From: Treponema porcinum
Lineage (GTDB): Bacteria; Spirochaetota; Spirochaetia; Treponematales; Treponemataceae
Assembly: GCF_900167145.1 (NCBI RefSeq)
Contig: NZ_FUWG01000017.1
Span: 1 to 64,000 of the forward strand
DNA: 64,000 bases
Reading direction: 5' to 3'
The translations under genes were made by a program, and so were the position numbers. Numbering within the stretch: the stretch's first letter is position 1; every line of letters begins with the position of its first letter. Shown here one piece after another: positions 40,894 to 50,195 of this stretch. Below the pieces are notes generated by a model. It was not told the origin of the DNA. It saw nothing but the letters and a program-made list of their open reading frames with translations, and did not search any database.

Positions 40894-42161
40894 TGAATTT
40901 TACAAAACCAAACGGAAAGCGCCGCGTCGTTATTACGGGCGCAGGAATGATGAGCGGTCTGGGACAGAGCTGGGACGAAGCATATACTCAGCTTAAGTCA
41001 TATAAAAACTGCATAAAAGATATGGAAGAATGGCACGACATTCAGGGAATGAATACGCATCTTGCCTGCCCTGCAAAGGGTGATATTCCAAAATATCCGC
41101 GCAAGCTTATCCGCGGAATGGGACGCGTTGCACTTCTTTCTTATCATACGTCGCAGATGGCACTTGAAATGGCAGGACTTTTAAATCCTGAAACAAAAGA
41201 CATTGTTGATGAATGCAAGAACGGACGTACCGGCGTTGCATACGGTTCTTCAATGGGTTCGTTTGATTCCATTCAGGAACTGACCAGCGTTATGGAAGAC
41301 CGCTGTACTGCAAAAGTCAATTCTTCTACCTACATAAAATGTATGCCGCATACGTGCGCTGCAAATATCGAAGTTACATATCAGCTGAAAGGTCGTATGA
41401 TAGTAACGTCTGAGGCATGTACTTCCGGCAGCCAGTCAATCGGCTATGCGTATGAAACGATAGAAAACGGACTTCAGGATATGATGATTGCAGGCGGAGC
41501 TGAGGAACTTTGTCCTCCTGATGCAGCAATTTTTGACCAGCTTGGTTCTACTTCCATCCGCAATGACCACCCGGAAAATGCGCCGAGTCCGTTTGACAAA
41601 GACCGCGATGGTCTTGTTATTGGTGAAGGCGCCGGGACGCTCATCCTTGAGGATTTGGAACACGCTATAAAACGCGGCGCAAAAATATACGCAGAAATCG
41701 TTGGATTTGGAACGAACACTGACGGTACTCACATTACTTCGCCGAACAGCGAAACGATGGGAATTTGTATGCAGCTTGCACTTGACAGTGCCGGTCTGAA
41801 CGGAAGTGAAATTGCGTATGTAAATGCACACGGAACGTCTACTCATCACGGAGATATTGCTGAAACAACGGCAACTGCGCGTGTTTTTGGAAGACGCGTT
41901 CCGATTTCTTCTACAAAATCGTATATCGGTCATACGCTCGGTGCTTGCGGTGCCGTTGAGGCGTGGCTTACAATCAATATGATGAACGAGGGATGGTTCC
42001 ATCCGACTCTTAATCTGAACAATATTGACCCGGAATGCGGTGATTTGGACTACATCAAGGGTGAAGGACGCAAAATTGATGCGGAATACGTTATGTCCAA
42101 TAATTTTGCGTTTGCCGGAATAAATACGTCATTGATTTTCAAAAAATGGCACAATGAATAG
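40893..42161 (+). CDS. apeR: Ketosynthase 2 (ApeR-like, FabF family)
   Basis: 422 residues with SEACTSGSQSIG (Cys near 175), NAHGTSTHHGD near 312 and GHTLGACGAVEAW near 345; the triad is complete. In known systems ApeR performs an early condensation on the starter unit. It is the last gene, followed by a terminator at 42200-42235. Confidence 0.85.
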   Translation: MNFTKPNGKRRVVITGAGMMSGLGQSWDEAYTQLKSYKNCIKDMEEWHDIQGMNTHLACPAKGDIPKYPRKLIRGMGRVALLSYHTSQMALEMAGLLNPETKDIVDECKNGRTGVAYGSSMGSFDSIQELTSVMEDRCTAKVNSSTYIKCMPHTCAANIEVTYQLKGRMIVTSEACTSGSQSIGYAYETIENGLQDMMIAGGAEELCPPDAAIFDQLGSTSIRNDHPENAPSPFDKDRDGLVIGEGAGTLILEDLEHAIKRGAKIYAEIVGFGTNTDGTHITSPNSETMGICMQLALDSAGLNGSEIAYVNAHGTSTHHGDIAETTATARVFGRRVPISSTKSYIGHTLGACGAVEAWLTINMMNEGWFHPTLNLNNIDPECGDLDYIKGEGRKIDAEYVMSNNFAFAGINTSLIFKKWHNE

Positions 42162-42199
42162 AAATGTCTGCCGTTTTTGAAACGGCATTCAGCAGTAAG

Positions 42200-42235
42200 A
42201 CCGCTCCGCAAAAAAATGCGCGGGCGGTTTTTTTG
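42200..42235 (+). terminator. Terminator of the polyene operon
   Basis: ACCGC (42200-42204) and CGC pair with GCG and GCGGT (42224-42228) around an A-run loop, followed by a T-run. Confidence 0.65.
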
Positions 42236-42249
42236 TCTGTATCTTAAAA

Positions 42250-42278
42250 TTGATACGCTTTTGTGAATATGGTATACT
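42250..42278 (+). promoter_or_regulatory. Promoter of the ThrC-like gene
   Basis: TTGATA (42250-42255), 17-bp spacer, TATACT (42273-42278), 6 bp before the ATG at 42285. No Shine-Dalgarno: leaderless. Confidence 0.7.
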
Positions 42279-42284
42279 TTTAAT

Positions 42285-43589
42285 ATGAAATTTACGAGCA
42301 CACGAAACAAATCTTTGTCCGTGGGATTTTCACAGGCTGTTTTGAATTGTATGCCTGATGACGGAGGGCTTTACGTTCCTTTTGAAACGGAAGATTTACG
42401 CCGCTGGATTTTGTATACGGATGAGAATACGTCATTTTCTTCGCTGGCAGGCTCTTTGACTTCGGCATTTATAAAAGATGAATTCAGTCCGATTATCTGC
42501 GAAACGATTGCAACGCGGGCATTTCCTTTTTCTCCGGAAATAAAGCAGCTTGACGAAAATCTTTTTCTGCTTGAACTGTTCCACGGACCTACGGGAATTC
42601 ACCGGGATTTCGGCATTTCGTTTTTAGTTTCCTGTCTGGAAACAATACTTCAATTAAAAGGAGAAAAGGCGACTTTCCTTGATGTTTCTACTGGCGAATT
42701 GGGGGCAAGCCTTGCGTATGCACTGCGCGGAAAAAAGAATATCCGTGCGGTTCTGGTGTATCCTAAGGGAACGGTTACGGGTCTTTCTGACGAGGATTTT
42801 TACTGGAACGGCGGAAATATATATCCGGTGGAAGTGGATGGTACGGAGAAGGAATGCCACGATATTGTAAGGGCTGTTTTTGCGGAAAAGCAGTTTGTTC
42901 TGAAAAATGCGCTGACAGTTGCGAATACGGCGAACATCGGACGGCTTTTGCCGCAGGCTTTTTTCTATCCGTTTGCGTTCTCCAGGATTAAGAATAAGGT
43001 AAATTCATCAATTTTCTATGCGCTTGCACCAGGAAACTACAGTAATGTGGCGGCCGGATTGTACGCCTGGCAGTTTGCGCTTCCTTTGAACGGATTTATT
43101 CTTCCTGCAACGGATTCTCTTACCATTGACCCTGTTGGAAATCCGATCCTGCTTGATTCTGTTGTTCCGCTTGCAAAGCGGATTGCAGCCGATCCGTCAG
43201 AGCCGTCGAATATAGAACGACTTGAAGATATTTTCAGCGCAAACAGCCTGATGATGAAGCATTTTCTTTATCCATACGCAATAAGCGATGATGATGTAAA
43301 TGATGCGGCGAAAGAACTATTTTTGAAATATAAAGTATATGCGGACAGACATACGGCTCGTGCCTATGCTGCGTCTGTTCTTCACGGAAAAGCAAATAGC
43401 GGTGAACCGTATGCAACTGTGCTTGTTGCAAGGGATTCTCCGTCACTTTCGGAGGAATTTGTGCGCCACACCGTAGGAGAAGTTCCTGAAATGCGGGAAA
43501 GCGTCCGCAATTCGCTTAAAGCCGTTGATTTGAACCGTGAATGCGTTTCTTCGCCGGAAGAATTGAAACGCATAATAGAAACGCTTTAA
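42285..43589 (+). CDS. Threonine-synthase-like protein lacking the PLP lysine
   Basis: 434 residues aligning along the whole length with bacterial ThrC: 'STRNKSLSVGFSQAVLNCMPDDGGLYVP' start, LELFHGPTGIHRDFG (about 97-111), LDVSTGELGASLAYAL, ANTANIGRLLPQ and a GNYSNVAAGL segment. The family motif is HGPTLAFKDFG with the PLP-binding Lys; here codon CGG (42603-42605) gives Arg. The phosphate-binding loop TSGDTG also reads STGELG. If the annotation is right this is a pseudoenzyme; an atypical active site cannot be excluded. Single gene, leaderless. Confidence 0.75.
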   Translation: MKFTSTRNKSLSVGFSQAVLNCMPDDGGLYVPFETEDLRRWILYTDENTSFSSLAGSLTSAFIKDEFSPIICETIATRAFPFSPEIKQLDENLFLLELFHGPTGIHRDFGISFLVSCLETILQLKGEKATFLDVSTGELGASLAYALRGKKNIRAVLVYPKGTVTGLSDEDFYWNGGNIYPVEVDGTEKECHDIVRAVFAEKQFVLKNALTVANTANIGRLLPQAFFYPFAFSRIKNKVNSSIFYALAPGNYSNVAAGLYAWQFALPLNGFILPATDSLTIDPVGNPILLDSVVPLAKRIAADPSEPSNIERLEDIFSANSLMMKHFLYPYAISDDDVNDAAKELFLKYKVYADRHTARAYAASVLHGKANSGEPYATVLVARDSPSLSEEFVRHTVGEVPEMRESVRNSLKAVDLNRECVSSPEELKRIIETL

Positions 43590-43593
43590 AAAA

Positions 43594-43636
43594 ATCCCCC
43601 TGAAAAGCAATTTGTTTTTCAGGGGAATTTTTTTTC
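43594..43636. terminator. Bidirectional terminator
   Basis: CCCCTGAAAA (43597-43606) pairs with TTTTTCAGGGG (43616-43625) between A and T runs. Serves the ThrC-like gene and the convergent GH13 gene. Confidence 0.85.
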
Positions 43637-43717
43637 GTAAGTTTTTATTTGTGCGGAGTTTTTTACTTCTCCGCCCTGCAAATAACCCCGATGCCGGCGC
43701 CGGGGCTGTTTGCCCTG

Positions 43718-46700
43718 CTATTTTTTAGTTTTTGCTTTTTTGCCCTTTTCAGCCGGTTTTTCTTTTTCCGGAGTTTTTGCTGTTTTTGCAGTTTTTGCCG
43801 ATGATTTTGCAGAGGATTTTGCCTTTGCTTTCGGTTTTTCAGCTTTAGGTGCAAACGGCTTTATGAATTCCTGGCATCTATATTCAGCCTTTTCTTTTGC
43901 AGAAAGAAGCGCGGCGTATTGTGCAAGAACAGCCTCTTCTTCCTTGTCTTCGATAAGCGCAGCCAGCGTTGCGTTTATAAGGCTTGCATCAGAAAGTTCC
44001 TTATTGAACCAGGCAATTCCGTTGAATACGTTTACTCCTGACAATGATGCTGCGTATTCACCCTGCGTCATAAGGCTTACAAGCAGATATGCCGCTTTTT
44101 TTGCGTCTTTTGCAATGTCTTTAGGTGAAGATACGCGGGAAAGCGCAAACAGCTTGTGCAGTTCCTGCTTTATATCAAAGGTGCAGGCACCTGCGCTCTG
44201 GAAATATTCATACAGTTTTCGTGCAAGCGCCCATCGTTCCGCAAGTCCGTTCTGCGCATATTCTTTTACCATTGCATATGCGCAAAGCAGTTCTGCAAGA
44301 TTTTCGCTGTTTGCGAATGCAGTTTCAAGGAACGAACCGGCTGATTTTGCCTTTTTAAGGGCTGTCGTGAGGTTTTCTGATTTCTTCCCTTTCTTAGCAG
44401 CTGAAATCAGTGCAATGTGCTCTGCTGTTTTTACAAACGAAGCGAACTGTTTTTCTGGTGCGGAAAGCTTGTATTCGTTTCCTGCAAACCTGTTTGCCGT
44501 TTCATAGAATGCAGTTCCTGCAGCCTTTGCTGATTCAAACAGCGCCTTAATCTGTTTCTTGAGTTTTGCTTCCGTCTGTTTTTCTGCCGTTGCCGGATTG
44601 AAAATCAGGTGAAGTTCAGGAATGACTGCATTTGCAAACGCTGCAAATGATTTGTACAAGTCGTGGTAGCAGATTTCCTGCCATTCCGTTTCAAGGTCGT
44701 AGCAGCCGCGTCCCTGCAAAGAATCGCACAAAATCTGGTAGCGATGGTCAGGAAGGTCAGCAACTTCGTGAATGTCCATATAAACCTGGTATTCAAAACC
44801 GTTCAGTCCGATGAACATACCGCGTTCGCAGATTTCCCTGCTGCGGCGTACATACCACAAGCCGGTTCTGTGTTCGCGGAAAAGACAGTATTTGTCATTT
44901 CCTGCAGTAAGTCCAAGACCTTCAGCGATGGATTTTGAACGCATTTCAACGTGCTGGTTTTCTCCTTCACCTGCTTTTACGGCATATTCACAGGACTGCT
45001 TTATCCATCCCTGTGCGCGGTCGTATTTGTTATTGTAGAAGACAACTGAATATTCGTTGCCGCAGGAATTTGAGTAGGCAAAGATGTTTTCGTTCACGCT
45101 GCCGTTATCCCACACATCGTAGAAAAGGAAATTTTCTACGTTTGCAAAGATATAGCGCTTTTTCATCAGCGGGAATATGTCGTGCCAGTGCCTGTTTATG
45201 AGGTTCTGGTCAGGAGTTTCGTTTTTATACGCCTTGGTGAATTCCATACCGTATTTTTCGGTAAAGCCTTCAATCTGTCCGTGACCGAACATCGGAAGTC
45301 CAGGCATTGTAACCATAAGCGTACAGACGCCGAAGTATTTGTCGTCCTTGCCGAACTGCGCAACGGCAGTGTCTTCGTCAGGATTGTTCATAAAGTTTAC
45401 GTAGCGTTTGAGAATCTGCGGATCAAATTTAATCGTGTTCTTTACGGAATCACGGTATTTCTGGTTTTCCTCTTTTTTGAGCATATTCATAAACGCAGAG
45501 TTGTAAACGCGGTGCATTCCTAACGTGCGGACGAAGTAGCCTTCCATCATCCAGAATGCTTCTGCCAGAAGCAGAGTGTCCGGAACTTCTTTTGCTACCC
45601 GGTCAACGACTTCGCGCCAGAATTCGTTTGGAATTTTCGCTTCGAATTCCTGGTCAGAAAGTGCATACTCAGAACGGGAATAAATGTCTCCTCCGTGACC
45701 CGGCTGCGGATACCACAGGCGGCGGATTGATTTTTTTGCAAGAACCATTGCCGCATCAAAGCGAATAATTGGGAAGTTCCGCGCAACGTGCAGAATGTCC
45801 TGCATAACAGCTTCGCGCGCTTCCGGGTTCAGGAAGTCTATCTGCGCAGTATCGTTCCACGGCATTCCTGTTCCGTCGTTTCCGTGGTAGATGTAGCGCG
45901 TATCGCCAGTCTGGTTGTCAACGCGCTTGAAAACAACTGAACAGTCGCTTTTTGAGTAATAGTGGTCTTCCAGATAGACACCTACGCGCGGGTCAGGACT
46001 TAGGTTTTCTCCGTTAAACGTGTATGACGGAGAAGGACAATCTCTTCGCTGGACGAATAAGTCTGGCCGGTTTACTACCCAGCTTGAGTCCATTCCTGTG
46101 TGATTAGGAACCATATCTGAGGCAAGGCGTATTCCGCGCTGCCACAAGCGTGTCCTCAGGTTTGCAAGCGCATCCCAGCCGCCAATGTTTCCGGCGATAT
46201 TGTAATCATACAGACTGTACGCGCTGGCGGCAGCTTCTGGATTTCCGCAGATTTGCTTAATCCGTCTGGATGCAGTTGAACGTTCCCACAAACCGATAAG
46301 CCAGAGACCGGTAAATCCTTCGTCACGGAGCGCATCAAGTTCTTCGTCAGGAATCTGGTCAAGGCGCGTAATCGGGCGGTTGTATTTTTTTGTAAGCTGG
46401 TCAAGCCAGACAAGTACGGTTTTTGCCATAAGAATGACGCACGGCATCCATTCGCGGTCAGGACTGAACCGTTCGTATTCTTTCATAAGTCCGTCGTAGT
46501 TGTACGGCTCCATATTCACGTCACCGCCGTTTGTCGGATGCCAGAACATTTTTTCTTCTTCAGAAAGCGTGTCCATTCCGGAAAGCAGGCGGCGCAGGAA
46601 GTCACCGAGCAGATCCATCCAGTACTGGCGGATATAGTCAAGCTGACCTTTAAGGCTTGTCGGACTGAATACAACTGGTTCGCGCAGCATCGTAATCAAA

Positions 46701-47329
46701 TCGTGGTTGAACGGACCGAATACCGGCATTTCCTGGAATGATTTTTGAATTGCTGCCCACATTTTGCTGTAATCAGGGTTTTCGGAAAGTTCCGTATCGT
46801 CAAACAGAATGGCAAACGGCTTGAATGCAGGGTTTTCGTTTGCAAGACGGAGCAAAATCAGTTCTTCTAGCGTCTGCTCCCTGTTCGAGCGCATTTTTCC
46901 TGTTCCGGCATCAAGCGCAGTTTTTGCAAGATACTGTTCCGCCGTTATTTTTCCCTGATAGACTTCTACCGGCGGAAATGCCTCTGAAAATTCCAGAAGC
47001 AGCTTGTCTACGTTCTTTGCGCCCAGATGTTCGTCAAGTTCTGAAAGAACGTTCTTGAAAGCGTCCGCAAGCTTGTCGCGGCGGTAAAGCATACATACAT
47101 AATGGAAAATTTCATCGATAAGTCCCATTGCGTTCAAAGAACCGGCGGAAATACGCTTGTCCTTCTGATTGCGCTGGTCGAACAGTTTGTTCATTTTTTC
47201 TGCAAATTTTCTTACGCTCTGGATATTTGCAAGAACAACATTGCCGCTGGAAGCGTACAGCTGCTGGTCAAAGTTACATAAATCCCTTATTTTTCTTCCG
47301 ACGTGAAATTCGTTGTACGAAACGTTCAT
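43718..47329 (-). CDS. Large GH13-family glucan-active protein with basic tail
   Basis: 1,203 residues. The N-terminal about 330 residues are an unrecognised helical region, followed by a GH13 barrel: SDMVPNHTG, 'PIIRFDAAMVLAKK' (nucleophile Asp), 'DTLLLAEAFWMM' (acid/base Glu). The usual final N-H-D motif reads NNPDEDTA, so the His is absent. The C-terminus (about 1155-1203) is Lys/Ala/Pro-rich low complexity (KAKAKSSAKSSAKT), like a histone-type tail. It overlaps the malQ stop by 4 bp, so the two are coupled. Likely glucan rearrangement or degradation in the cytoplasm. Confidence 0.75.
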   Translation of the reverse strand: MNVSYNEFHVGRKIRDLCNFDQQLYASSGNVVLANIQSVRKFAEKMNKLFDQRNQKDKRISAGSLNAMGLIDEIFHYVCMLYRRDKLADAFKNVLSELDEHLGAKNVDKLLLEFSEAFPPVEVYQGKITAEQYLAKTALDAGTGKMRSNREQTLEELILLRLANENPAFKPFAILFDDTELSENPDYSKMWAAIQKSFQEMPVFGPFNHDLITMLREPVVFSPTSLKGQLDYIRQYWMDLLGDFLRRLLSGMDTLSEEEKMFWHPTNGGDVNMEPYNYDGLMKEYERFSPDREWMPCVILMAKTVLVWLDQLTKKYNRPITRLDQIPDEELDALRDEGFTGLWLIGLWERSTASRRIKQICGNPEAAASAYSLYDYNIAGNIGGWDALANLRTRLWQRGIRLASDMVPNHTGMDSSWVVNRPDLFVQRRDCPSPSYTFNGENLSPDPRVGVYLEDHYYSKSDCSVVFKRVDNQTGDTRYIYHGNDGTGMPWNDTAQIDFLNPEAREAVMQDILHVARNFPIIRFDAAMVLAKKSIRRLWYPQPGHGGDIYSRSEYALSDQEFEAKIPNEFWREVVDRVAKEVPDTLLLAEAFWMMEGYFVRTLGMHRVYNSAFMNMLKKEENQKYRDSVKNTIKFDPQILKRYVNFMNNPDEDTAVAQFGKDDKYFGVCTLMVTMPGLPMFGHGQIEGFTEKYGMEFTKAYKNETPDQNLINRHWHDIFPLMKKRYIFANVENFLFYDVWDNGSVNENIFAYSNSCGNEYSVVFYNNKYDRAQGWIKQSCEYAVKAGEGENQHVEMRSKSIAEGLGLTAGNDKYCLFREHRTGLWYVRRSREICERGMFIGLNGFEYQVYMDIHEVADLPDHRYQILCDSLQGRGCYDLETEWQEICYHDLYKSFAAFANAVIPELHLIFNPATAEKQTEAKLKKQIKALFESAKAAGTAFYETANRFAGNEYKLSAPEKQFASFVKTAEHIALISAAKKGKKSENLTTALKKAKSAGSFLETAFANSENLAELLCAYAMVKEYAQNGLAERWALARKLYEYFQSAGACTFDIKQELHKLFALSRVSSPKDIAKDAKKAAYLLVSLMTQGEYAASLSGVNVFNGIAWFNKELSDASLINATLAALIEDKEEEAVLAQYAALLSAKEKAEYRCQEFIKPFAPKAEKPKAKAKSSAKSSAKTAKTAKTPEKEKPAEKGKKAKTKK

Positions 47330-49419
47330 TTTGTGCCTCCATTATGCACTGCGACTATTGATTTTATTTTTTCTATTAACGCGTCATCTTTTGAAAGGAC
47401 TTCAAGCGTTACCGGCAGACGGTACGTCCAGTTGAAATCCGTTACCGTTCCCGGAATGTTGATTCGTTCTTCGTCCGGATTTTCAAGCCAGTATTTTGTT
47501 TCAAGAGAAAGGAAATCCTGCAGCGGATGAATGCACCACAGGCTGTTTGCCGTAGCAAGCGCTTTCATATAGCCGTTTCCGGCTTCCGGCGAGTACGGTG
47601 CATTTGCAATGCTTTCTGCACGGTTATTGTCCCAGCTTTCAACGCCGAAGAACTGCGGATATGTATGTACGAAAAGGCGAACTGCACCTTTGTCTTCGTT
47701 CCACCACTGGCGGAGCGTCGTAGAGTCGTGGACGGACGTTGTTGCAACGGAAAGTTCCGGCAGGTTCTGGAACGGAATGAATGGCTGAACAGGCTGGTTG
47801 TCCCAGTTTCTGCACCAGCGGTATACGCGCAGGGAAAGAATGCCGTTTTTCGACATTACGCCCGGAAGGCACGGAAGGTTTGCACCGAGATCTTCACCGC
47901 ACGGAATCATATTTACGGAATTTGTAAGTGCAGAAAGAATTTCGTCTGACTGTGTTTCCCACAGCCTGTTCTGCTCGTTTTCTGCATTATTGAAAAGTCC
48001 GCGAAGTGTATTCTGTTCGCCGCCGTTCAGGGATTTCCAGCTTGTAGTGTGACTGTACGTCCATACAGGAACGAACTGATCCGGCTCAATTTCAATAAGG
48101 CAGCGGTCGTTCCACCATTTGCTGAGTACGTTTTTTACGCGCGGCTGTGCTTCCTGTCCGCACAATGCGCTTAAATCTGCTTCGTAGAAATCCTTGTCTC
48201 CCTGAACCGTATTCTTGAAAAGCCAGAGTTCTTCGTTTCCAAGACGGTTTGCAAACTGTTCAAGTATTTTTACGGCAGACTCGTGATTCCAGGTAATGTC
48301 TTCAATTGCGCCAGTCGGAACGTGCGGCTGGCTCAGCCATCGTATGCGCGCATTGTCAAAACCGGCATTGTTCAGCGTACTGCGTGAAATTGATACGTAC
48401 GGGTCTGTGTGTCCAAGAATTGCCGTTGTATCACGCGTAGGAATTGCCCAGATGCGGAAAAAACCGAGTATATGGTCAAGGCGGTATGCACCGTAGTACT
48501 GTTCTGCATTTTTAAGACGGTCTTTCCACCAGTTGTAGTCGTGTTCCTTAAGGTATTTCCAGTTGTATGTAGGGAAGCCCCAGTTCTGTCCGCTAGGATT
48601 TTCGTTGTCTACCGGAGAGCCGGCGCGCAGGTTTTGGTTGAAAATTCCAGGCAGTGCCCACGCATCGCAGGAATCTTCATTCATAAGTATAGGCATATCA
48701 CCTTTTATGATAATGCCGGCTTTTTTTACGGCATCGCAGGCTGTCTTAAACTGCTGGTTTGCGCGCATCTGCGTCCAGGCGTAGAAAAGATTTTCCTTCT
48801 GGTTTTTGCTGTCTGTCCAGCGTTTTTCAATGTCTTTTTCGCCGGGATTCTGATCTTCCTTTTTCCATTCTTTCCAGGAAGCCTGCATATATTTGAATTT
48901 CAAGTTTTTATAAACTGCGTAGTTTACAATCCAGGGATTGTTTTTTATCCATTTTGTAAGTTCGTCAGACGGTTTTTCTGTTTTTGCAATGTCAGTCGTC
49001 TGGTAGAGTGCGCGCAGAAGTTCGTCCTTTTTGTTAAGGATTGCGCTGTAGTTGTAGCGTTTTTTTCCGTCGTATGGATTATCCTTTACGAATGCGTCAT
49101 AGTCCTTTTTAAATTTTTTGTCTTCGGCATAGAGCGCCTCGAATTCCGGCAGTGCGGTAAGGTCAATGTAAATCGGATGAAGCGCAAATGCGGAAAGTCC
49201 GCTGTATGGTGAAGACTGCGTTCCCGTGTCATTGACAGGAAGAAGCTGTATAAGACCTATTCCGGCTTTCTTGCAGAATTTTGCAAGTTCCGGAAGAACA
49301 GTGTATTCTCCGATAACAGTATTTTTTTTGGTGCAGAGCGCACCGAGCGGGATTGAAATTCCCGTAGTCCGTTCCGGTGAAAGCCGGTTCTTTGATTCAA
49401 CAGTCTTTGTGTTTTTCAT
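47326..49419 (-). CDS. malQ: 4-alpha-glucanotransferase (GH77)
   Basis: 697 residues. RTTGISIPLGAL and IGLIQLLPVNDTG (about 50-65) match the opening of GH77, 'RLDHILGFFRIWAIP' (about 322-336) holds the nucleophile Asp, 'IPCGEDLGANLPCL' (about 510-525) the acid/base Glu, and ATTSVHDSTTLRQWW (about 565) the third carboxylate. Transfers glucan chains between maltodextrins, producing substrates for phosphorolysis. TATAAT ends 7 bp before the ATG on the minus strand, so it is leaderless. Upstream gene of the GH13 protein. Confidence 0.9.
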   Translation of the reverse strand: MKNTKTVESKNRLSPERTTGISIPLGALCTKKNTVIGEYTVLPELAKFCKKAGIGLIQLLPVNDTGTQSSPYSGLSAFALHPIYIDLTALPEFEALYAEDKKFKKDYDAFVKDNPYDGKKRYNYSAILNKKDELLRALYQTTDIAKTEKPSDELTKWIKNNPWIVNYAVYKNLKFKYMQASWKEWKKEDQNPGEKDIEKRWTDSKNQKENLFYAWTQMRANQQFKTACDAVKKAGIIIKGDMPILMNEDSCDAWALPGIFNQNLRAGSPVDNENPSGQNWGFPTYNWKYLKEHDYNWWKDRLKNAEQYYGAYRLDHILGFFRIWAIPTRDTTAILGHTDPYVSISRSTLNNAGFDNARIRWLSQPHVPTGAIEDITWNHESAVKILEQFANRLGNEELWLFKNTVQGDKDFYEADLSALCGQEAQPRVKNVLSKWWNDRCLIEIEPDQFVPVWTYSHTTSWKSLNGGEQNTLRGLFNNAENEQNRLWETQSDEILSALTNSVNMIPCGEDLGANLPCLPGVMSKNGILSLRVYRWCRNWDNQPVQPFIPFQNLPELSVATTSVHDSTTLRQWWNEDKGAVRLFVHTYPQFFGVESWDNNRAESIANAPYSPEAGNGYMKALATANSLWCIHPLQDFLSLETKYWLENPDEERINIPGTVTDFNWTYRLPVTLEVLSKDDALIEKIKSIVAVHNGGTK

Positions 49420-49513
49420 AGCAGTTATTATAGCACGGTTTTTCTAAATGTCGCCAAAATTCATACAACAGCACATTCTTTTTTTACTTGCGGAGCAGAC
49501 GTAAAAATCAATT

Positions 49514-50092
49514 CTAGTCTGCAAATCCGTAAATAAAAGAATGTGTTATTATATAGATAGTTTTGTCGTCTACTTCCGCAGTGCCGTTTGCCACGGATGA
49601 CATTGCGATTGACGTTGCGTTGTTGTGAAAGAGCGTACTATAAAGTTCCTCCTTTCCTTTCATATTTCCAAAAATGGTTGTTGCCTCGATAAAAAGATTT
49701 AAAATGATTTTGGACAGCTGTTCCTGCACCGGTTTGTATATGCAGAACGGCTCGGATTCCTTGGGGGCTTTCAGCAGAGTGCAGTGAAGGCGGAAAAAAT
49801 CCGGGTTTTCAAGCGCAAACTGAATGAACGCCTTTAGAGTGCAGGATAACGAATTGAAAAAATCGCCGTTGTACGTGGCAGCCTGCGCAATTGTATCTGT
49901 AAGTTTCTGACCTTTTGTGCTGACAAGGGCTTCCAGAAGTCCGCGCTTGCTTCTAAAGTAGTAGTAGAGCGTAGGCTTGGTGATTCCGGCGTCAGTTACA
50001 ATTTCCTGCACGCCTACGGCATCGTAGCCTTTATACGCAAAAAGCCGCTCCGCCGTCTGCAAAATCGTCTGCTTTGTAGAATCCTGTTCCAT
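49514..50092 (-). CDS. TetR-family regulator
   Basis: 192 residues. 'ILQTAERLFAYKGYDAVGVQEIVTDAG' with 'ITKPTLYYYFRSKRGLLEAL' is the TetR HTH (about 10-55). The C-terminal ligand domain is not specific. The ATG at 50092 lies 6 bp from a TATAAT box on the minus strand; an in-frame upstream extension has no start signals and is rejected. A perfect TACCGACCGGTA palindrome sits immediately upstream, a typical TetR operator, so it probably represses itself and perhaps the divergent gene at 50196. Confidence 0.88.
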   Translation of the reverse strand: MEQDSTKQTILQTAERLFAYKGYDAVGVQEIVTDAGITKPTLYYYFRSKRGLLEALVSTKGQKLTDTIAQAATYNGDFFNSLSCTLKAFIQFALENPDFFRLHCTLLKAPKESEPFCIYKPVQEQLSKIILNLFIEATTIFGNMKGKEELYSTLFHNNATSIAMSSVANGTAEVDDKTIYIITHSFIYGFAD

Positions 50093-50098
50093 AGGTGC

Positions 50099-50116
50099 AT
50101 TATATACCGACCGGTA
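50099..50116 (-). promoter_or_regulatory. TetR operator and -10 box
   Basis: TACCG-AC-CGGTA (50105-50116) directly abuts and overlaps the minus-strand TATAAT (50104-50099). Binding would block RNA polymerase. Confidence 0.7.
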
Positions 50117-50195
50117 AGATAAGGCAAGGAATTTCTTTAGTTTCCTTCTGTTCCGTGCATTTAAATCCCTGCCGGTTTGTGGTATAATTTTTTCT

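Noticed and set aside
42285-43589. Frameshift explaining the missing lysine in the ThrC-like protein
   Set aside because: Similarity continues in the same frame on both sides of the site, and the change is a single codon, so a local frameshift is not needed.
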